From: Gorsachius magnificus
Lineage: Eukaryota; Chordata; Aves; Pelecaniformes; Ardeidae
DNA length: 64,000 bases
Direction: 5' to 3'
Assembly (NCBI GenBank): GCA_034008185.1
Contig: CM067091.1
Location: 7,915,799 to 7,979,798, forward strand
The notes under the pieces were generated by a model. That model was not told where the DNA came from. It saw nothing but the letters and a program-made list of their open reading frames with translations, and did no database searches. Of this stretch, positions 24,293 to 35,415 are shown in pieces (the first letter of the stretch is position 1; each line of letters starts with the position of its first letter). The position numbers were made by a program, and so were the translations under genes.

Positions 24293-24574
24293 GGCAGCAA
24301 GAAGGGCTGCTATAGGTGGCAAAAGAAAGATGAGGGAAAATATGGGTTCATTGCTCCATGAGATGGGAGACCTGGTGCCACAGGACATGGGAAAGGCTGA
24401 AGAACAGAATGCCTCCTTTGCCTCTTTACTTGCAAGACTGATCTTCAGAAATCCCAGAAACCACGGGGAAGGCTGGAGCAAGGCAGGCATACCCTTGGCG
24501 GAAGAGGATCAGGTCAGTGGAGATATATAGGCCCTACTGCGATGCACCCATGAGTGCTGAGGCAGGTGGCATTG

Positions 24575-25190
24575 CGAGGTCATGCTTGACAACCTTTGAC
24601 TGATCATACAGACTGGGAGAAGAGCCCAAAGGCTGGAAGAAAGCAAATGTTGCTCTTACCTTCAAGAAGAGCAAGGGGGACCCAGGGAACTATGGGGCCG
24701 TCAGCCTCACCTCGATCCCTGGGAAGGTGATGGAGCAGCTAATCCTGGAAACCATTTTCAGGCATATTAAGGATGAGAAGGCTTCCACTAAGGGGGTAAG
24801 GAAAGGTAAGAGAGCTGGGACTGTTCAGCCTGGAGCAGAGGAGGCTCAGGGGGATCTCACCAATGTATATAAATACCTGAAGGGAGGGTGCAAAGATCCA
24901 GGCTCTTCTCAGTGGTTCCCAGTGACAGGACCAGCAGCCATGGGAACAAACTGACACACAGGAGGGTCCCTCAGAACATCAAGAAACACTTTTTTTACTA
25001 TGAGTGTGACCAAGCACTGGCACAGGTTGCCCAGGAAGGTTGTGGAGTCTCCATCCTTGGAGATATTCAAATGTTGTCTGGACACGGTCCTGGGCAACTA
25101 GCTCTAGGTGGCCCTGCTTGAGCAGGGGCTTGGACCAGATGAGCTCAGGAGGTCCCTGCCAGCCTCAACCATTCTGTGACTCTGAGATGG
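24575..25190 (+). mobile_element. CR1 LINE copy, internally deleted
   Basis: Plus-strand CR1. The segment 24,655-24,775 translates to a reverse-transcriptase piece with the family motif GNY.AVSLTSIPGKVMEQ and LILETI. From about 24,810 the sequence jumps to the 3' region (GGACTGTTCAGCCTGGAGCAG, then KNTFFTMSV-like and CHQALAQ-like codons, then GGACCAGATGAGCTC). It ends in CATTCTGTGAC near 25,185. The pol region between is missing, so the copy is dead. Confidence 0.88.
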
Positions 25191-25240
25191 TGGTTGTGCT
25201 GGAGCTGGTGGTTGTGCCGGAGCTGGTGGAGATGCTGGAC
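25191..25240. repeat. GTGCTGGAGCTGGTGG repeat, right copy
   Basis: Tandem GTTGTGCTGGAGCTGGTGG and GTTGTGCCGGAGCTGGTGG units start directly after the CR1 tail. Confidence 0.6.
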
Positions 25241-25419
25241 TTGCAGGGCTTAATGGCCAGGAGTAGCCCAGCACTCTGTTTTTCCTGGGCCTCAAGCACA
25301 GTCACTGTCCCCACGTCTCTCCTGGGCAGCTCTCAGCAAGGTCACACCTGGCTGCACAAGCAGCGTTGAACTGTGAAAAATCATGGGGCTTCATTAATTT
25401 CTCCCCTGGAGCCGGGTGC

Positions 25420-26050
25420 CCGGTGACCCCCGGCTCCCCGCAGCACCGTCAGCTGCTCCGGGGACAGGCGTCGGTGGGGACCCGACCCGGCCTTTCCAAG
25501 GGGATCGGGTTCGAGCACCACGCTCAAAATACCCCCGGGACCCTGAGCTGCCGTCAGAGGAGCCGCCCCCGGGGGAGGCAGAGCCGCGGCGGGGGGTCCG
25601 GCCCCCCCCCCCCGGCATCCCGGAGCCCCCGCTCCGGCCCGGCCACGGCGCCGCGGGGTCCTCGGAGCCAGCGCGGCGGCAGGGAGCGGGGGCAGGGGGC
25701 CGGCAGCAGCCGCGGCCGCACCATGGGGGCCTGCCTGGGCGTCTGCTCCCTGCTCGGCTGCGTGAGTGCCCGGCCGGGCAGCGGGGGGCAGCGAGGGGGG
25801 AACGGGAGGGGAGCGGGGGGGGCAGCGGGGCCGCGCCCGCTCCGAGCGCCGCAGCGGCGGGCGCGGCCCGGGGACGGGGGACGGGGACGGGGGCGGGGAC
25901 ACTGCTGCTGGGGGGCCGGAGGAGGGTCCGGGGGCGGCCCGGGGATGCGCCCCGGTACACCCGGGGGGGGGGGCAGGGGAGACCCGGGCCCGCTGCAGTC
26001 GGAGGAGGGGGCGGAGGAGACGGGGCGGGGGGGGTTCCAAGGGATGCACC
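25420..26050 (+). promoter_or_regulatory. SERINC2: CpG island promoter of SERINC2
   Basis: Dense CpG and GC boxes surround exon 1 and no TATA box is visible, as expected for a broadly expressed gene. The transcription start is not marked by any sharp motif; the 5' UTR is inferred to lie just left of 25,723. Confidence 0.75.
25723..25761 (+). CDS. SERINC2: SERINC2 coding exon 1
   Basis: Thirteen codons, [13 protein letters not shown], lie between a strong Kozak start and the donor TGC|GTGAGT, phase 0. The exon is inside the CpG island. Confidence 0.93.
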
Positions 26051-29000
26051 CGTCTGTGCCTGGGGGGACGCAGGGGACCCCCAGGGGCATGCACCCCTGC
26101 GTAGCTGGGGGGATGCAGGAAGTACCCGGAGCAGGGCATTCCACTGCACCCGGGGGTGTCCAGGGGAGACCCAGAGGGTTCACCCCAAGGAACTGTGGGG
26201 TTCATGAACGCCATGGTCAGGAGGGGCCTGGAGTTTGAGGGCACCTGGGATTGTGCACCTGGGGATGTGGGTAAGCATGGGAGGTGGGCCCCCCGCTGTG
26301 CCTGGGGGAGGCAGGGGCTGACATCCTGCAGCACTCATGCCCTGCCTGGTTCTCACCGCCAAGCCCCAAAGCGAGGGGCTGGGGATGGAGTAAGAGAAGG
26401 AACTGTGGTGGGGGTGCAGGTCCGCAGGTGGGGGGGCTCTGCGTGGGGTGCTGTGGCCCAGGGTGGGTGCAGGGTGTGTGGTTTGGGGTGCCATGCCCGG
26501 TGACGCAGGGAGCGTGTTTCAGGGTGCCGTGCCCAGTGATGCAGGCAGCTGCCGTGGCCGGCGCTGCCTTTCCTGCTGTTGCCTCACCTGTGGGCGCAGG
26601 GCCAAGGCAGGGCTACGAAACCTCCCTAGGAGCTGCCAGCCTGGAAACAGGGCCGGTTTCACAACTTGACCTGAAAGTTTTGGAGGTTTAACGACCCGGA
26701 GCTTTTGAAATGTAAGATTGGACATAGGGTGGTCTGCAAGGCCTCTGTCTGTGACACACGTCCGATACCTTCCCGTATGGGCAGGTATTGGAAAAGCTGG
26801 GAGTTAGTCTGAAGTGGGGCTGGGGAGGTTTCTGGCCTAATTCTGGATTTTTTCCCCAAAAAACCTATTCTGGCCTAGGCTGTGGTAACAGGGTGGAGTT
26901 GCTAATAGGTTTAGTTCTGTTCCTTCCAGTGGAGCTGGTTGGCTAAAGGGATGTTTTAGCTCAATTCTGAACTGTAAAACCACAACGGGGGAAAAACCCC
27001 ACCCCCAAATCCAAACAAAACCCCCAATCTTTGTATTTTAAAAAAAATTTTAATAAGAAAACGTGAGCTAACTCCTTCTGGTCAGCCTGCATCATTTGAC
27101 TCACAGCAGCATCAGGTTGCCAAGCCGTCTCTTCAGCACTGTCCTATTAAAACTCTACAAGTTGCTCCTGAGTGAAACTTTGCACCACACAAGAAAAATT
27201 TCCCCTTCTGTGCCTCCAGCAGTTTGCCAGACTCTGCCCACTGCTGCCATGAGCAGTGCGGTCATCTTGAGCTGCCTTCCTTCCTTTGGGGACGGTGTTG
27301 GTGTTTGCCAGCAGGAACCTGCCCAAGCCAAAGCAAACCCCGGGGGCATGTGCAGCCCTCCTGCATGGTTTGGGCATCTTGTGGGGACTGTCAGCCTCCT
27401 TGTACCAATGCAAAGCCACCCGCCAGACGTGCAAGCCACCACCCTCCCAAGCCCATGCCTGGCTGGGCTTGGTACTGATTAACCTGCTGGGTCATTAATT
27501 TGACAGGAGACTGGTTGCTCGGCATTGCTTTTGGTTGACTCAGTCTCTGCATCCCTGGGTTTGCTGGGGTGAGGGCAGCTTGCAGAAGATGTGTGGCTGG
27601 GCTGGTGTGGCTGGGCTGGTGTAGTTGAGCTGGTGGATGTTGGGGTGCTGGTGTTGGGTTCATGTTGCATTTCCCTGTGTTGGACTGGGTGGGCAGTGCT
27701 TGTCCGGCTCCGGCCACGCTCTCCTGGTCACCAGGCAGCCTTGACGTGCAAGTCACACTGGAGGTGAGCTGGATTTAATGAGGAAGTCGATAGCGAAACT
27801 GGAGAGATTAATCTTTCATCTGCAACGTCTGAAAACTGATGCTTCCTCATTAACCCACTGCTCTCATGTTGTAGCCACTTCCCTCGGTTGGCTTTTTCCA
27901 TCCTGTTGTTGGCCTGTTGGCCACGTTCATACTTAGGGGCGTCTTTGAAAGTCTTTGAAAGGAGGTGTATCAGAGAGTGTCCAGCGCTGCCTTAATGTGG
28001 GATGATTTGCCGTGCTCTTAACCTATTTGCTTTTTAAAGAAGTCTGAATTCAAGAGGTGCCCGGGCAGGAGGTCGGGTTAGCCCATGGCACAAGGGTTCT
28101 TGCTTCCTTTGCAAAGGTGTTTAGAGGGGGGGATACCCAAGAAGGGCACCAGGGGTTGTGAAAAAAGGCTCCTGGTGACACGGGACTCCTGTGTTACTGC
28201 TGCAAAAAGCAGGTCAGTGGGACGGGGCTGCCGTACCCCGTTACCTTGGCGGTTGCCTTCCTGTGGTTGCAAGAGGCTGTAAAACCTGAAATACGGCCAC
28301 AGAGCTTGGCCCTGTAAGAGTTGTCCTTGAAAACAAACCTCTGGCAGGCTCCAGGGATGCTGCGGGCTCCCCAAAACCTCATGCTAGAAACTACCTCGTT
28401 CACCTGCAGCTTTTCCAGAGGTCACCTGCAGGGTTTGGGGGCTGCACGTGGAGCAAGGGTTTCCCTTCAGCTCAGCCCCATCGTGGCCCTGTGGACCCCC
28501 TCCTTATCCCCTTCCACCCACACTGACCCTGGGGAAAACATGGTACCCAAGGCTGTGCCTCCTGCAAGTCTTCAGCAATGAGGCGGGGCTGAACCACCAA
28601 ACCTAACGGCCTCCTAAACAACAACAAACCTCATGATTTTCCAGGCCAGTTTCAGTGATTTTGGGACTGGTGCTTTCTATTTCAATTGGCACTGAAGGGA
28701 GAGGAGCTGGAGGTATTGATGCACTTAAAGTTAAGCGTGGGCTAAGGTGCTTTGTGAGATCAGGTCAAATAATGCAGTAATTCTGCATTAAAAGGGAGTT
28801 TTGTTCTTCTTCTCTATTTTTTTATTAATTTGAAGGGGAAATACAGTAGTGCTGGCACATTTTAAATGCATTCTTGTGCCAGTGGTGCATCTAATGAGCC
28901 TGAAAGGAAGCAATCTCTAATTGAAGGCCTTTTTTTCATGCTTTCAAGCTGAAAACATGAAGTGATGTCTCTTGAATAGCTGCTGGAGAGGTGGGATGAG

Positions 29001-32000
29001 GGGGCTCCTCTCACTCCCAGCTCCTGTGGGCACCCTCAGCTCAACGCAGCCTCTGGTGGAGCTGGGACATGGGGCTGGGATGTGGGTAAAGAGGAATAAA
29101 TCGGGAAGGAGGTGTTTTGTTCTCAAATAATGATGTGATTATGTTTAAAAAAAAAATTCAAAGCCACCTGTAATGATTTGGGGGCATCAAAGTGATCACC
29201 CTTGAGCATCCGTGAGCTCATCCCTCCGAGGAGGGAGCTGCAAGTTTGATGCCCTTCTCATCCAGCAGCTCAGTGTCTGGTTTTCTTTTCTGCCACGTCC
29301 CTTTTTTACACTCATTTTAGCAATGAGAAATGTATATTTGAGTTGATACTGAGCAATACTTAATTAATATTGATTGCTGGGCATAATGAGGGTGTACCTA
29401 GCCATAATAAACACACAACACATGCGCATCCCTTCATACCAGGAGGGAGCTGGACTCTTCTTGTGCTTACAAGTGCATCTGGCCGGCTGATGCGTCTCAA
29501 GTGCAGGAGAGGAAGAGCTGTTTGAAGGGAAGAAATGAAGTATCAAAAGCAAAATAAATCAATGAAGTTAGCTTGTAAATAGAGGGAAGGTAGTTTGCCG
29601 AGGACCAGAGATGGTCACGGGATTTCCTAAGAAGAAGCTGGCGGTGATAGAGGGTGACAAATGCCCAATGCTGTAAATTTTGAAATAAGTGGCTTTGGGA
29701 ATGCATTTTAGCTAGAGAAAAATACATGGAAATCGAAGCAGTAATATTTTAAACAAACTCCATATATTTAATCCCCGTTGGTCTCTAGGCAATACTTGTG
29801 GCTGGAAGCTTGCCAGCACCTCCTTGGGGATTTCTCCTTGCTCCCTGGGCTGGTGCGTGGGATGGGGGAGGCTTGCGATGGCTTCAGTGAGGCTTTAAAA
29901 AAAAAAAAAAAAAATAGCCTGAAGTTTCCCTATTTTAGAGGACTTGGGGTGTATTTTGCTGTAGCATTGCTTGGGCTGTCCCGAGAGCCCTGCTGTTCTC
30001 GCTCACACCGTGGGGAGTGGGGCAGAGTTGGGAATTTAGTTTTAATTTAGACTTTGGGTCCTTTGAGGTTTTATTTAGCACTTCAGCCCATCTCTTCATT
30101 TACATGGGGTCAGTGCTGGCTCCCGGTTCAGCGGCCAGGAGGGCATCGCCGCCTGCTTTGCCTTGATGTGAGATGTTGGTTTCACTTCCCCAGCCAACCC
30201 CAATAATTCCCAAGAGTGCAGCAGCCTCAATGCAAACCCCAGAGACACCTTATTCTGCAATTTTTTTTCCCAAATATTTAACATGGGATCTTCTGCTCAC
30301 GTGACACAGTGGATTAGTGACCCAGCAGTGACAGGCCATCCCAAAAAACTTTTCCCATTCTCGTGCCTGAAAATGCCCTTATTTATTCTTCAACTTCACC
30401 CTCTTTTGGACAAATAGAAGTTTCAGGATGTGGCAGTGAGCTGGGAGATCCCGGGGCTGGGACAGGTGATTAAGAGGCTGAAAATCTTCCCCATCCTGAT
30501 CAGGAACGCCACCGTCAGGGCCTGCTGTAGCCGTATCCTGAGTTTCTGTCCCATCATGGGCTTTAAAAGCTGCTATGCAAAACCCCTGCAGTGGTTCTTC
30601 CTCTAAGGCAAATGACTGGGGCACTCCCAAACTTTGTAGGCATTAAATAGGCAGGTAAATACCCAGCTTGTGGGATGAGCTGCTGAGAACGGTGTATACC
30701 AGCCCAGCCCTGCCCAGCCCAGCCCAGCCCAAATGCTGGTATGCAAACAGCATCTCCCGAACACTTCTCTAGTGATGGCTTGCAGGAGCCAGGGAAGTCT
30801 GCGAATCACAGTTTAATAAAAAATTCCTTTTTTCCCCCCTGCAAGCCTGATTCTGCACAGTTTTGCCAATGTTTTGCTAAATTGGGGTTTGTTTAGCTGG
30901 GGTTTCCCTGGTTCCCCACTCTGCACACAGCTCTGGCACAGCAAGGAGTGAGGGTGTACCCGGCGGTGCTGCCGATGCTGGATTTTGGGAAGCCAGGACC
31001 CACTGAGGACTCCCAAGGGTGCTGTGCCTCAGATTTCCCACCTGTAAAATGGCCTTTGGGGAGGGGAAAGACAGCAGAACATTTTCCCCATAGCGCTGAT
31101 ATCTGTGTTTTCCCCATCCCCTATTAGACTGAAAAGGCAGCCTTAAATTATTTTGCAAACTCCTTTTATTTGAAAGGAGGATCCTGCGGGACAGTGCTTT
31201 GTTTTGACTGGAGCCCTTTTCTGCGTGCAATTGCTGGGGAGCAAAAAAGATGAGGGTGTCTATAGGACTCGGTGCCATTTTCCAAGTTGGTTGGTTATTG
31301 CAGTGAACCTGTTCCTGCAGCTCTTTTGGTTTTCAGTGTCTTTTTGGAGGGGTTTGGGGCCATTTCCATGAGGTCCCGTGGGGTGTGGGATGTGATGCTG
31401 GCTGGCAAGAAGCTCTAAGCAAAGCCCCCAGCCTGGGGCCAGTTTTGACCCCTCTGACATGGCGATGCTCTCATTGCAGGCGTCCTGTCTCTGTGGCTCC
31501 GCGCCATGCCTGCTCTGCGGCTGCTGCCCCTCGGCCAAGAACTCCACTGTCTCCCGCCTCCTCTTCACCTTCTTCCTCTTCCTCGGCACCCTTGTGTCCA
31601 TCATTATGATAATCCCCGGCGTGGAGAAGGAGCTGCACAAGGTAAATAACTCACACGGGTCCTTGGACTTGATTGCCGCAGGGAAAAGGTTTAGCTTAGG
31701 TGGTGGATAGGGGAGACTGAATCAGAAAGTGAATTTTTGGGTCATGATGTTGCTTCTGTTCCTTTTTTTCTGAGCATCTTGCTGGGAGAGGACGTTTTTA
31801 ACCCCAGTTTTCCATGGAGGGGACGATCCAGTGGGATAATTTCATGTATTGTTTCTCAAATGTCTCCCAGGACAGTTTCCTGCGTCCCATTTTTGGGGGT
31901 TCAGCTGGCCAAGTGACTTGCAAGTCATGGTTGTGGGAGCTGAGGTCTGCCAGCCGAGCTAACACAAAGGCTGGGCCAGGCTTTTGGGGAAATGCTGGTT

Positions 32001-34759
32001 TAATCCCAGCTTCCCACTGACCTGCAGGGTGGCTTTATCTGTGTCACTCCACCGTTGTCCCCGAGCAGGCTTTATGGGTGGCATCGGAGCAGTCATGGGC
32101 TGGCCCATCTTTGGTGGCACCAGGGCTCGCAGTGGGTGCAGGATACTGGGGTGATGCTCACCCTCCCATTGCCTTTGCAGCTTCCTGGCTTTTGTGAAGG
32201 CAGTGGGTCAGTCCTGGGGGTCCAGACCCACATCGACTGCGGCAGCTTCCTGGGCCACAAAGCCGTGTACCGCATGGGCTTCGCCATGGCTGCCTTCTTC
32301 TTCCTCTTCGCCTTGATCATGGTGTGTGTGCGCAGCAGCAAGGACCCGCGAGCCGCCGTGCAGAACGGGTGAGCACTTGTCCCTGGGGTGGGGGGTGCTG
32401 GGGTGGGGGCAGACCCCCCCTTCCCTGCTGGGTTCCCACTCACAGACCGTGCCTTCTCTCTCCTCCTGCAGCTTCTGGTTCTTCAAGTTCCTGGTCCTGG
32501 TGGGGATCACAGTGGGGGCCTTCTACATCCCCAACGGTGCCTTCACCTCAGGTGAGGAGCTGCCCCTGGTGTCCTCCGCATTTCTGGGCTAAACCCTAGC
32601 GCAGGATCAAACCTGGCTGTGGGCCACCCTGCCCCTTCCTGTTTTCCCTGCTCTTAAATGGTTTTTCTTTTCCCCTCAAGTCTGGTTTTACTTTGGTGTG
32701 GTTGGCTCCTTCCTCTTCATACTTATCCAGCTCATCCTCCTCATTGACTTCGCCCACTCCTGGAGCCAGCTGTGGCTGCGCAACGCGGATGAGGGCAACG
32801 CCAAGGGCTGGTACGCAGGTTGGTATGGCTGGCACCACCGAGGGTTTTGGGATGGGGAAGCTCATCCTGGGGCCAGGTGACACTGAACTGGAGGGGACTC
32901 CGGGCTCTGCTCCAGCCTCTTTCCTTTTTGCTTTCTCCCCCAGCCCTTTGCATTGTCACCTTCATCTTCTATGCCACCTCCATTGCAGCCATAGTGCTGC
33001 TCTATGTCTACTACACCAAGCCCCAGGGCTGCACAGAGGGCAAGGTCCTCATCAGCATCAACCTCATCCTCTGCCTCATCATCTCTGCTGTGTCCATCCT
33101 GCCCAAGATCCAGGTGAGGTGGTGGGGGCACCTGGGAGGCCGGTAGCCATGTCGCCGTGGGGTACAGGACCAGTCCTGAGCACCCACCGTTGCGTTTGCA
33201 GGATGCTCAGCCACACTCGGGGCTGCTGCAGGCATCCCTCATCACCCTCTACACCATATACGTCACCTGGTCCGCCCTGGCCAATGTACCAAGTAAGCAG
33301 GATGCGGCCTTGGGCTCAGGAAGGGGTTGCATGGGAACCACACACTGGGGTGGGTGCTTTTCCCCCCTGGGTCTCTGGGGGCTGGGAAAAGATGATGAAC
33401 CCCCTGTGTGTCCCCCCCAGCCCAGACCTGTAACCCCACACTGCTGGTGAGGAACAGCACCGGCTCAGCAATGGCCACACAGCCTCTGACTACCTGGTGG
33501 GACGCCCCGAGCATCGTGGGGCTGATAATCTTCATCCTCTGCACCCTCTTCATCAGGTGAGGACTTAGCTTGTGTCCTGGGGACTGCACCATCCCTCTGC
33601 CTGCCTGGAGCAGAGAGGCATGGAGTGGCTTTTAGGGAAAGGCAATGCTGGATGGGAGGTTGCAGCTTGGTCCACAGGGATTTTGTCATGAAGTGCCTCT
33701 TGCAAAACCATCCTGGTCCCCAGGGACACAGGCAGGCTGCTCTGTGGAGCTGTGGTCACAGCTTTTAGGGTTTCCACACAAGCTGCATCCCGCAAACTGC
33801 CCTGCCCATCCCGGGGGGGTGCTGAGCTCAGGCTGGGGGGCAGACGAGGAGGCAGCAGGCAGGCAGCCCTGAGCCTGCCCTCCCTCTGCCCGCAGCGTCC
33901 GCTCCTCGGACCATCCGCAGGTCAACAAGCTGATGCTGACAGAGGAGAGCGCAGCCGGGGCAGGCAGCGAGGCAGTGGCCATGGAGAGTGGGCTGCGCCG
34001 TGCCTACGACAACGAGCAGGATGGCGTGTCCTACAACTACACCTTCTTCCACCTCTGCCTTCTCCTCGCTGCCCTCTACATCATGATGACGCTCACCAAC
34101 TGGTACAGGTGGGCAGAGCTCCTATGGGGACCGGGGACTGTCCCCCTTCTGCTGTGTCCCCTTCTCCTGGTGTCCTCCCTGCTCTTGCCCTGGGCACAGC
34201 TGTTTGCCAAGATGCATCCATGTGCAGGCCCACTTAACATGCAAATCAGCATTAATTATTTTTAGGAGGCATAGGGCTGCCAGCTCCGTGCTGCAGCATC
34301 CTCCGCTGCAGCCTGGGATCCCCTGGGGCACGGGGGGAGCGGGGCCCCAGTTCCTGGGGTGCTGTAGGCTGCAGCACCAGGATTGCATCCCCTGAGCGAG
34401 TGTCGGGGACCTGCCTGGCTGCAGGGAGCTGCGTGGCTACAGGCACAGGGCTCCTCCGCTCTCTCCTCCATGCCCTTTGCATTGCAGCCATGGCTCGGCG
34501 CTCACAGCCTCCATCCCCCCCCAGCGCGGTTGCTGCCTGCCGTGCTTTGGGTGCGCAGGGCGATGCCACCCTGCCAGCACAGCACGGTGATGGGTGCCGC
34601 CTGCTTGTTTGCTCTTTCAGGCCAGATGAGAGCTTGCGGGTGCTGACAAGCCCCTGGACAGCAGTGTGGGTCAAGATCTGCTCCAGCTGGGCTGGGCTCC
34701 TGCTCTACCTCTGGACGTTGGTGGCTCCATTGGTGCTGCCAGACCGGGACTTCAGCTAA
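25723..34759 (+). CDS. SERINC2: Serine incorporator 2, 451 aa, ten coding exons
   Basis: Ten exons with GT/AG borders and matching phases join to 451 residues: 25723-25761, 31480-31641, 32181-32368, 32472-32551, 32681-32818, 32944-33113, 33202-33292, 33421-33556, 33896-34108, 34621-34759. The N-terminus [13 protein letters not shown], the cysteine-rich [16 protein letters not shown], the AVQNGFWFFK motif, [21 protein letters not shown], the [17 protein letters not shown] motif and the end VLPDRDFS are SERINC hallmarks; length matches vertebrate SERINC2 (about 455). About ten membrane segments are visible, and Asn301 (NST) is a likely glycosylation site. SERINCs are multipass membrane proteins linked to serine-derived lipids or lipid scrambling; their exact activity is debated. 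The start has A at -3 and G at +4. SERINC2 rather than SERINC1, 3 or 5 is judged from sequence memory and is likely but not proven. Confidence 0.95.
26040..26200. repeat. Imperfect ~55-bp repeats in SERINC2 intron 1
   Basis: About three diverged units of the form GGGATGCACCC...TGGGGGGA.GCAGG follow each other (GGGATGCACCCGTCTGTG, GGGCATGCACCCCTGCGTAG, GCATTCCACTGCACCCGGG). Confidence 0.5.
26485..26545. repeat. Tandem duplication of a ~36-bp unit in intron 1
   Basis: GGGGTGCCATGCCCGGTGACGCAGG recurs as AGGGTGCCGTGCCCAGTGATGCAGG 36 bases later. CpG to TpG changes separate the copies. Confidence 0.6.
27591..27655. repeat. GGCTGGTGT-type short repeat
   Basis: Imperfect copies of TGGCTGGGCTGGTG drift into GGTGCTGGTGTTGG within intron 1. 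Confidence 0.55.
30700..30731. repeat. (AGCCC)n microsatellite
   Basis: CAGCCCAGCCCTGCCCAGCC continues as CAGCCCAGCCC, about six 5-bp units. Confidence 0.75.
31022..31052 (-). repeat. Ancient SINE-like scrap in intron 1
   Basis: TGTGCCTCAGATTTCCCACCTGTAAAATGG resembles the reverse complement of the MIR-type segment GGGAAACTGAGGC. It is too short to classify firmly. Confidence 0.35.
31480..31641 (+). CDS. SERINC2: SERINC2 coding exon 2
   Basis: Acceptor CATTGCAG, donor AAG|GTAAAT, 54 codons, phase 0. It codes the cysteine-rich stretch and a first membrane helix at residues 38-59. Confidence 0.95.
32181..32368 (+). CDS. SERINC2: SERINC2 coding exon 3
   Basis: Acceptor CCTTTGCAG, donor AACGG|GTGAGC. 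It codes residues 68-129: an extracytoplasmic or luminal segment with Cys72 and Cys87, the helix at 97-117 and the SSKDPRA loop. Confidence 0.95.
32472..32551 (+). CDS. SERINC2: SERINC2 coding exon 4
   Basis: Acceptor CTCCTGCAG, donor CTCAG|GTGAGG. It codes [20 protein letters not shown], a membrane helix, and the PNGAFTS loop. Confidence 0.95.
32681..32818 (+). CDS. SERINC2: SERINC2 coding exon 5
   Basis: Acceptor TCCCCTCAAG, donor CGCAG|GTTGGT (a slightly weak donor). It codes a helix at 158-180, then [10 protein letters not shown] and the GNAKGWY motif. Confidence 0.95.
32944..33113 (+). CDS. SERINC2: SERINC2 coding exon 6
   Basis: Acceptor TCTCCCCCAG, donor ATCCAG|GTGAGG. It codes two helices (204-226 and 237-255) separated by the loop [10 protein letters not shown]. 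Confidence 0.95.
33202..33292 (+). CDS. SERINC2: SERINC2 coding exon 7
   Basis: Acceptor GCGTTTGCAG, donor CCAA|GTAAGC. It codes the family signature [20 protein letters not shown] at 265-284. Confidence 0.95.
33421..33556 (+). CDS. SERINC2: SERINC2 coding exon 8
   Basis: Acceptor CCCCCCCAG, donor ATCAG|GTGAGG. It codes the variable loop with Cys293 and the NST sequon at 301, then a helix at 320-335. Confidence 0.95.
33896..34108 (+). CDS. SERINC2: SERINC2 coding exon 9
   Basis: Acceptor CCCGCAG, donor TACAG|GTGGGC. It codes a hydrophilic loop ([20 protein letters not shown]) and the conserved [15 protein letters not shown] with a helix at 383-402. Confidence 0.95.
34621..34759 (+). CDS. 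SERINC2: SERINC2 coding exon 10 with stop
   Basis: Acceptor GCTCTTTCAG. It codes the last helix (about 418-443) and the tail LPDRDFS, with TAA at 34,757-34,759. Confidence 0.95.
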
Positions 34760-35415
34760 GGTGGCCCTGGGCATCCTGCTGCCGGGTTGGAGCCATCGTG
34801 GCCTTGTCCCTCGAGGCCGGGGACAGCCCCAGCTCTGCCTTAGCCTCGGGTTCTGCACGCAGGAACAGCTGTGCTGGGCTGTGCCTTCTCGCAGGTCTTC
34901 TGTTCTAATTTGAAAGGGATGAAGTGCCAAGCAGGGAAAATCAGCAAGGGCCAAGAAAGACTTGAGGATGTTTTTAAAGCTCTTAACCATCTCCGTGTTT
35001 GTCTAGTGCCTTTGGCGGTGCCTCCATACCCTCTTCTAGTGGAGACCACTGCCTTGCCTCAGGGGGGGTTTGGTTTACACCAGCTGCTGTTGTCTTGCCT
35101 GGTGCCCCAGGACCGCGGTGCCTTTCGGAGGGGCTGTGGGGACCGGCTGTGTGTCGGGACCTGGGCACTGGCCAGTGTTGCCTCCCCAGACAGCCTGGAA
35201 AAACTGAACCTCGGGGATCTGTGGCTGGAGGCAAACACCCCACTGCATCCCCCCAGCCTCGGCGGTTGCTCCGGCTCCTCCAGGGCTCTCCTGGCCAGCC
35301 TCCCCCATGGGGGGACAGGTCCCTGGTCCTCCCTGCTGCATGAGTCAGGTTTCCTCTGGCTGTGCTGGCCCCAGCGCCTTGCCATGTGTTAATAAAGTCT
35401 CGTTTGGAATAAACC
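34760..35415 (+). other. SERINC2: SERINC2 3' UTR
   Basis: It runs from the stop codon to just past the two AATAAA signals. No coding frame is recognised within it. Confidence 0.7.
35391..35413 (+). other. SERINC2: Tandem polyadenylation signals of SERINC2
   Basis: AATAAA occurs at 35,391-35,396 and again at 35,408-35,413. A TTTGTCTTTCTGG and GTGTGTGGG-rich stretch follows, a suitable downstream element. Confidence 0.75.

Larger units (their letters stand above)
15400..24570. other. Spacer between the divergent PKI and SERINC2 promoters
   Basis: No coding exon is recognised. Noted inside are a G/C-rich block at about 16,680-16,740 followed by a MEF2-type site, a second MEF2-type site at 19,897, an AT-rich block with TAATTATTATTAATTA at 22,508-22,530, a T-rich tract near 20,540-20,580 and a G-run at 23,369-23,386. 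Short TGGAGGTGATGGAGGTGATGG duplications lie near 18,624-18,648. Confidence 0.5.
25762..31479 (+). other. SERINC2: SERINC2 intron 1 (5.7 kb)
   Basis: It is by far the longest intron of the gene. The first 800 bases are G-rich with imperfect repeats. AT-rich blocks (28,740-28,940, 29,130-29,160, 29,330-29,420), a GGCTGGTGT-rich repeat at 27,591-27,655, an A-run at 29,897-29,914 and CCCAG repeats at 30,700-30,731 follow. No further coding exon is seen. Confidence 0.75.

Noticed and set aside
25366..26334. Frames of 290 and 317 codons across SERINC2 exon 1
   Set aside because: They are open because of the CpG island. Only the 39-base exon 1 frame joins a recognisable protein.
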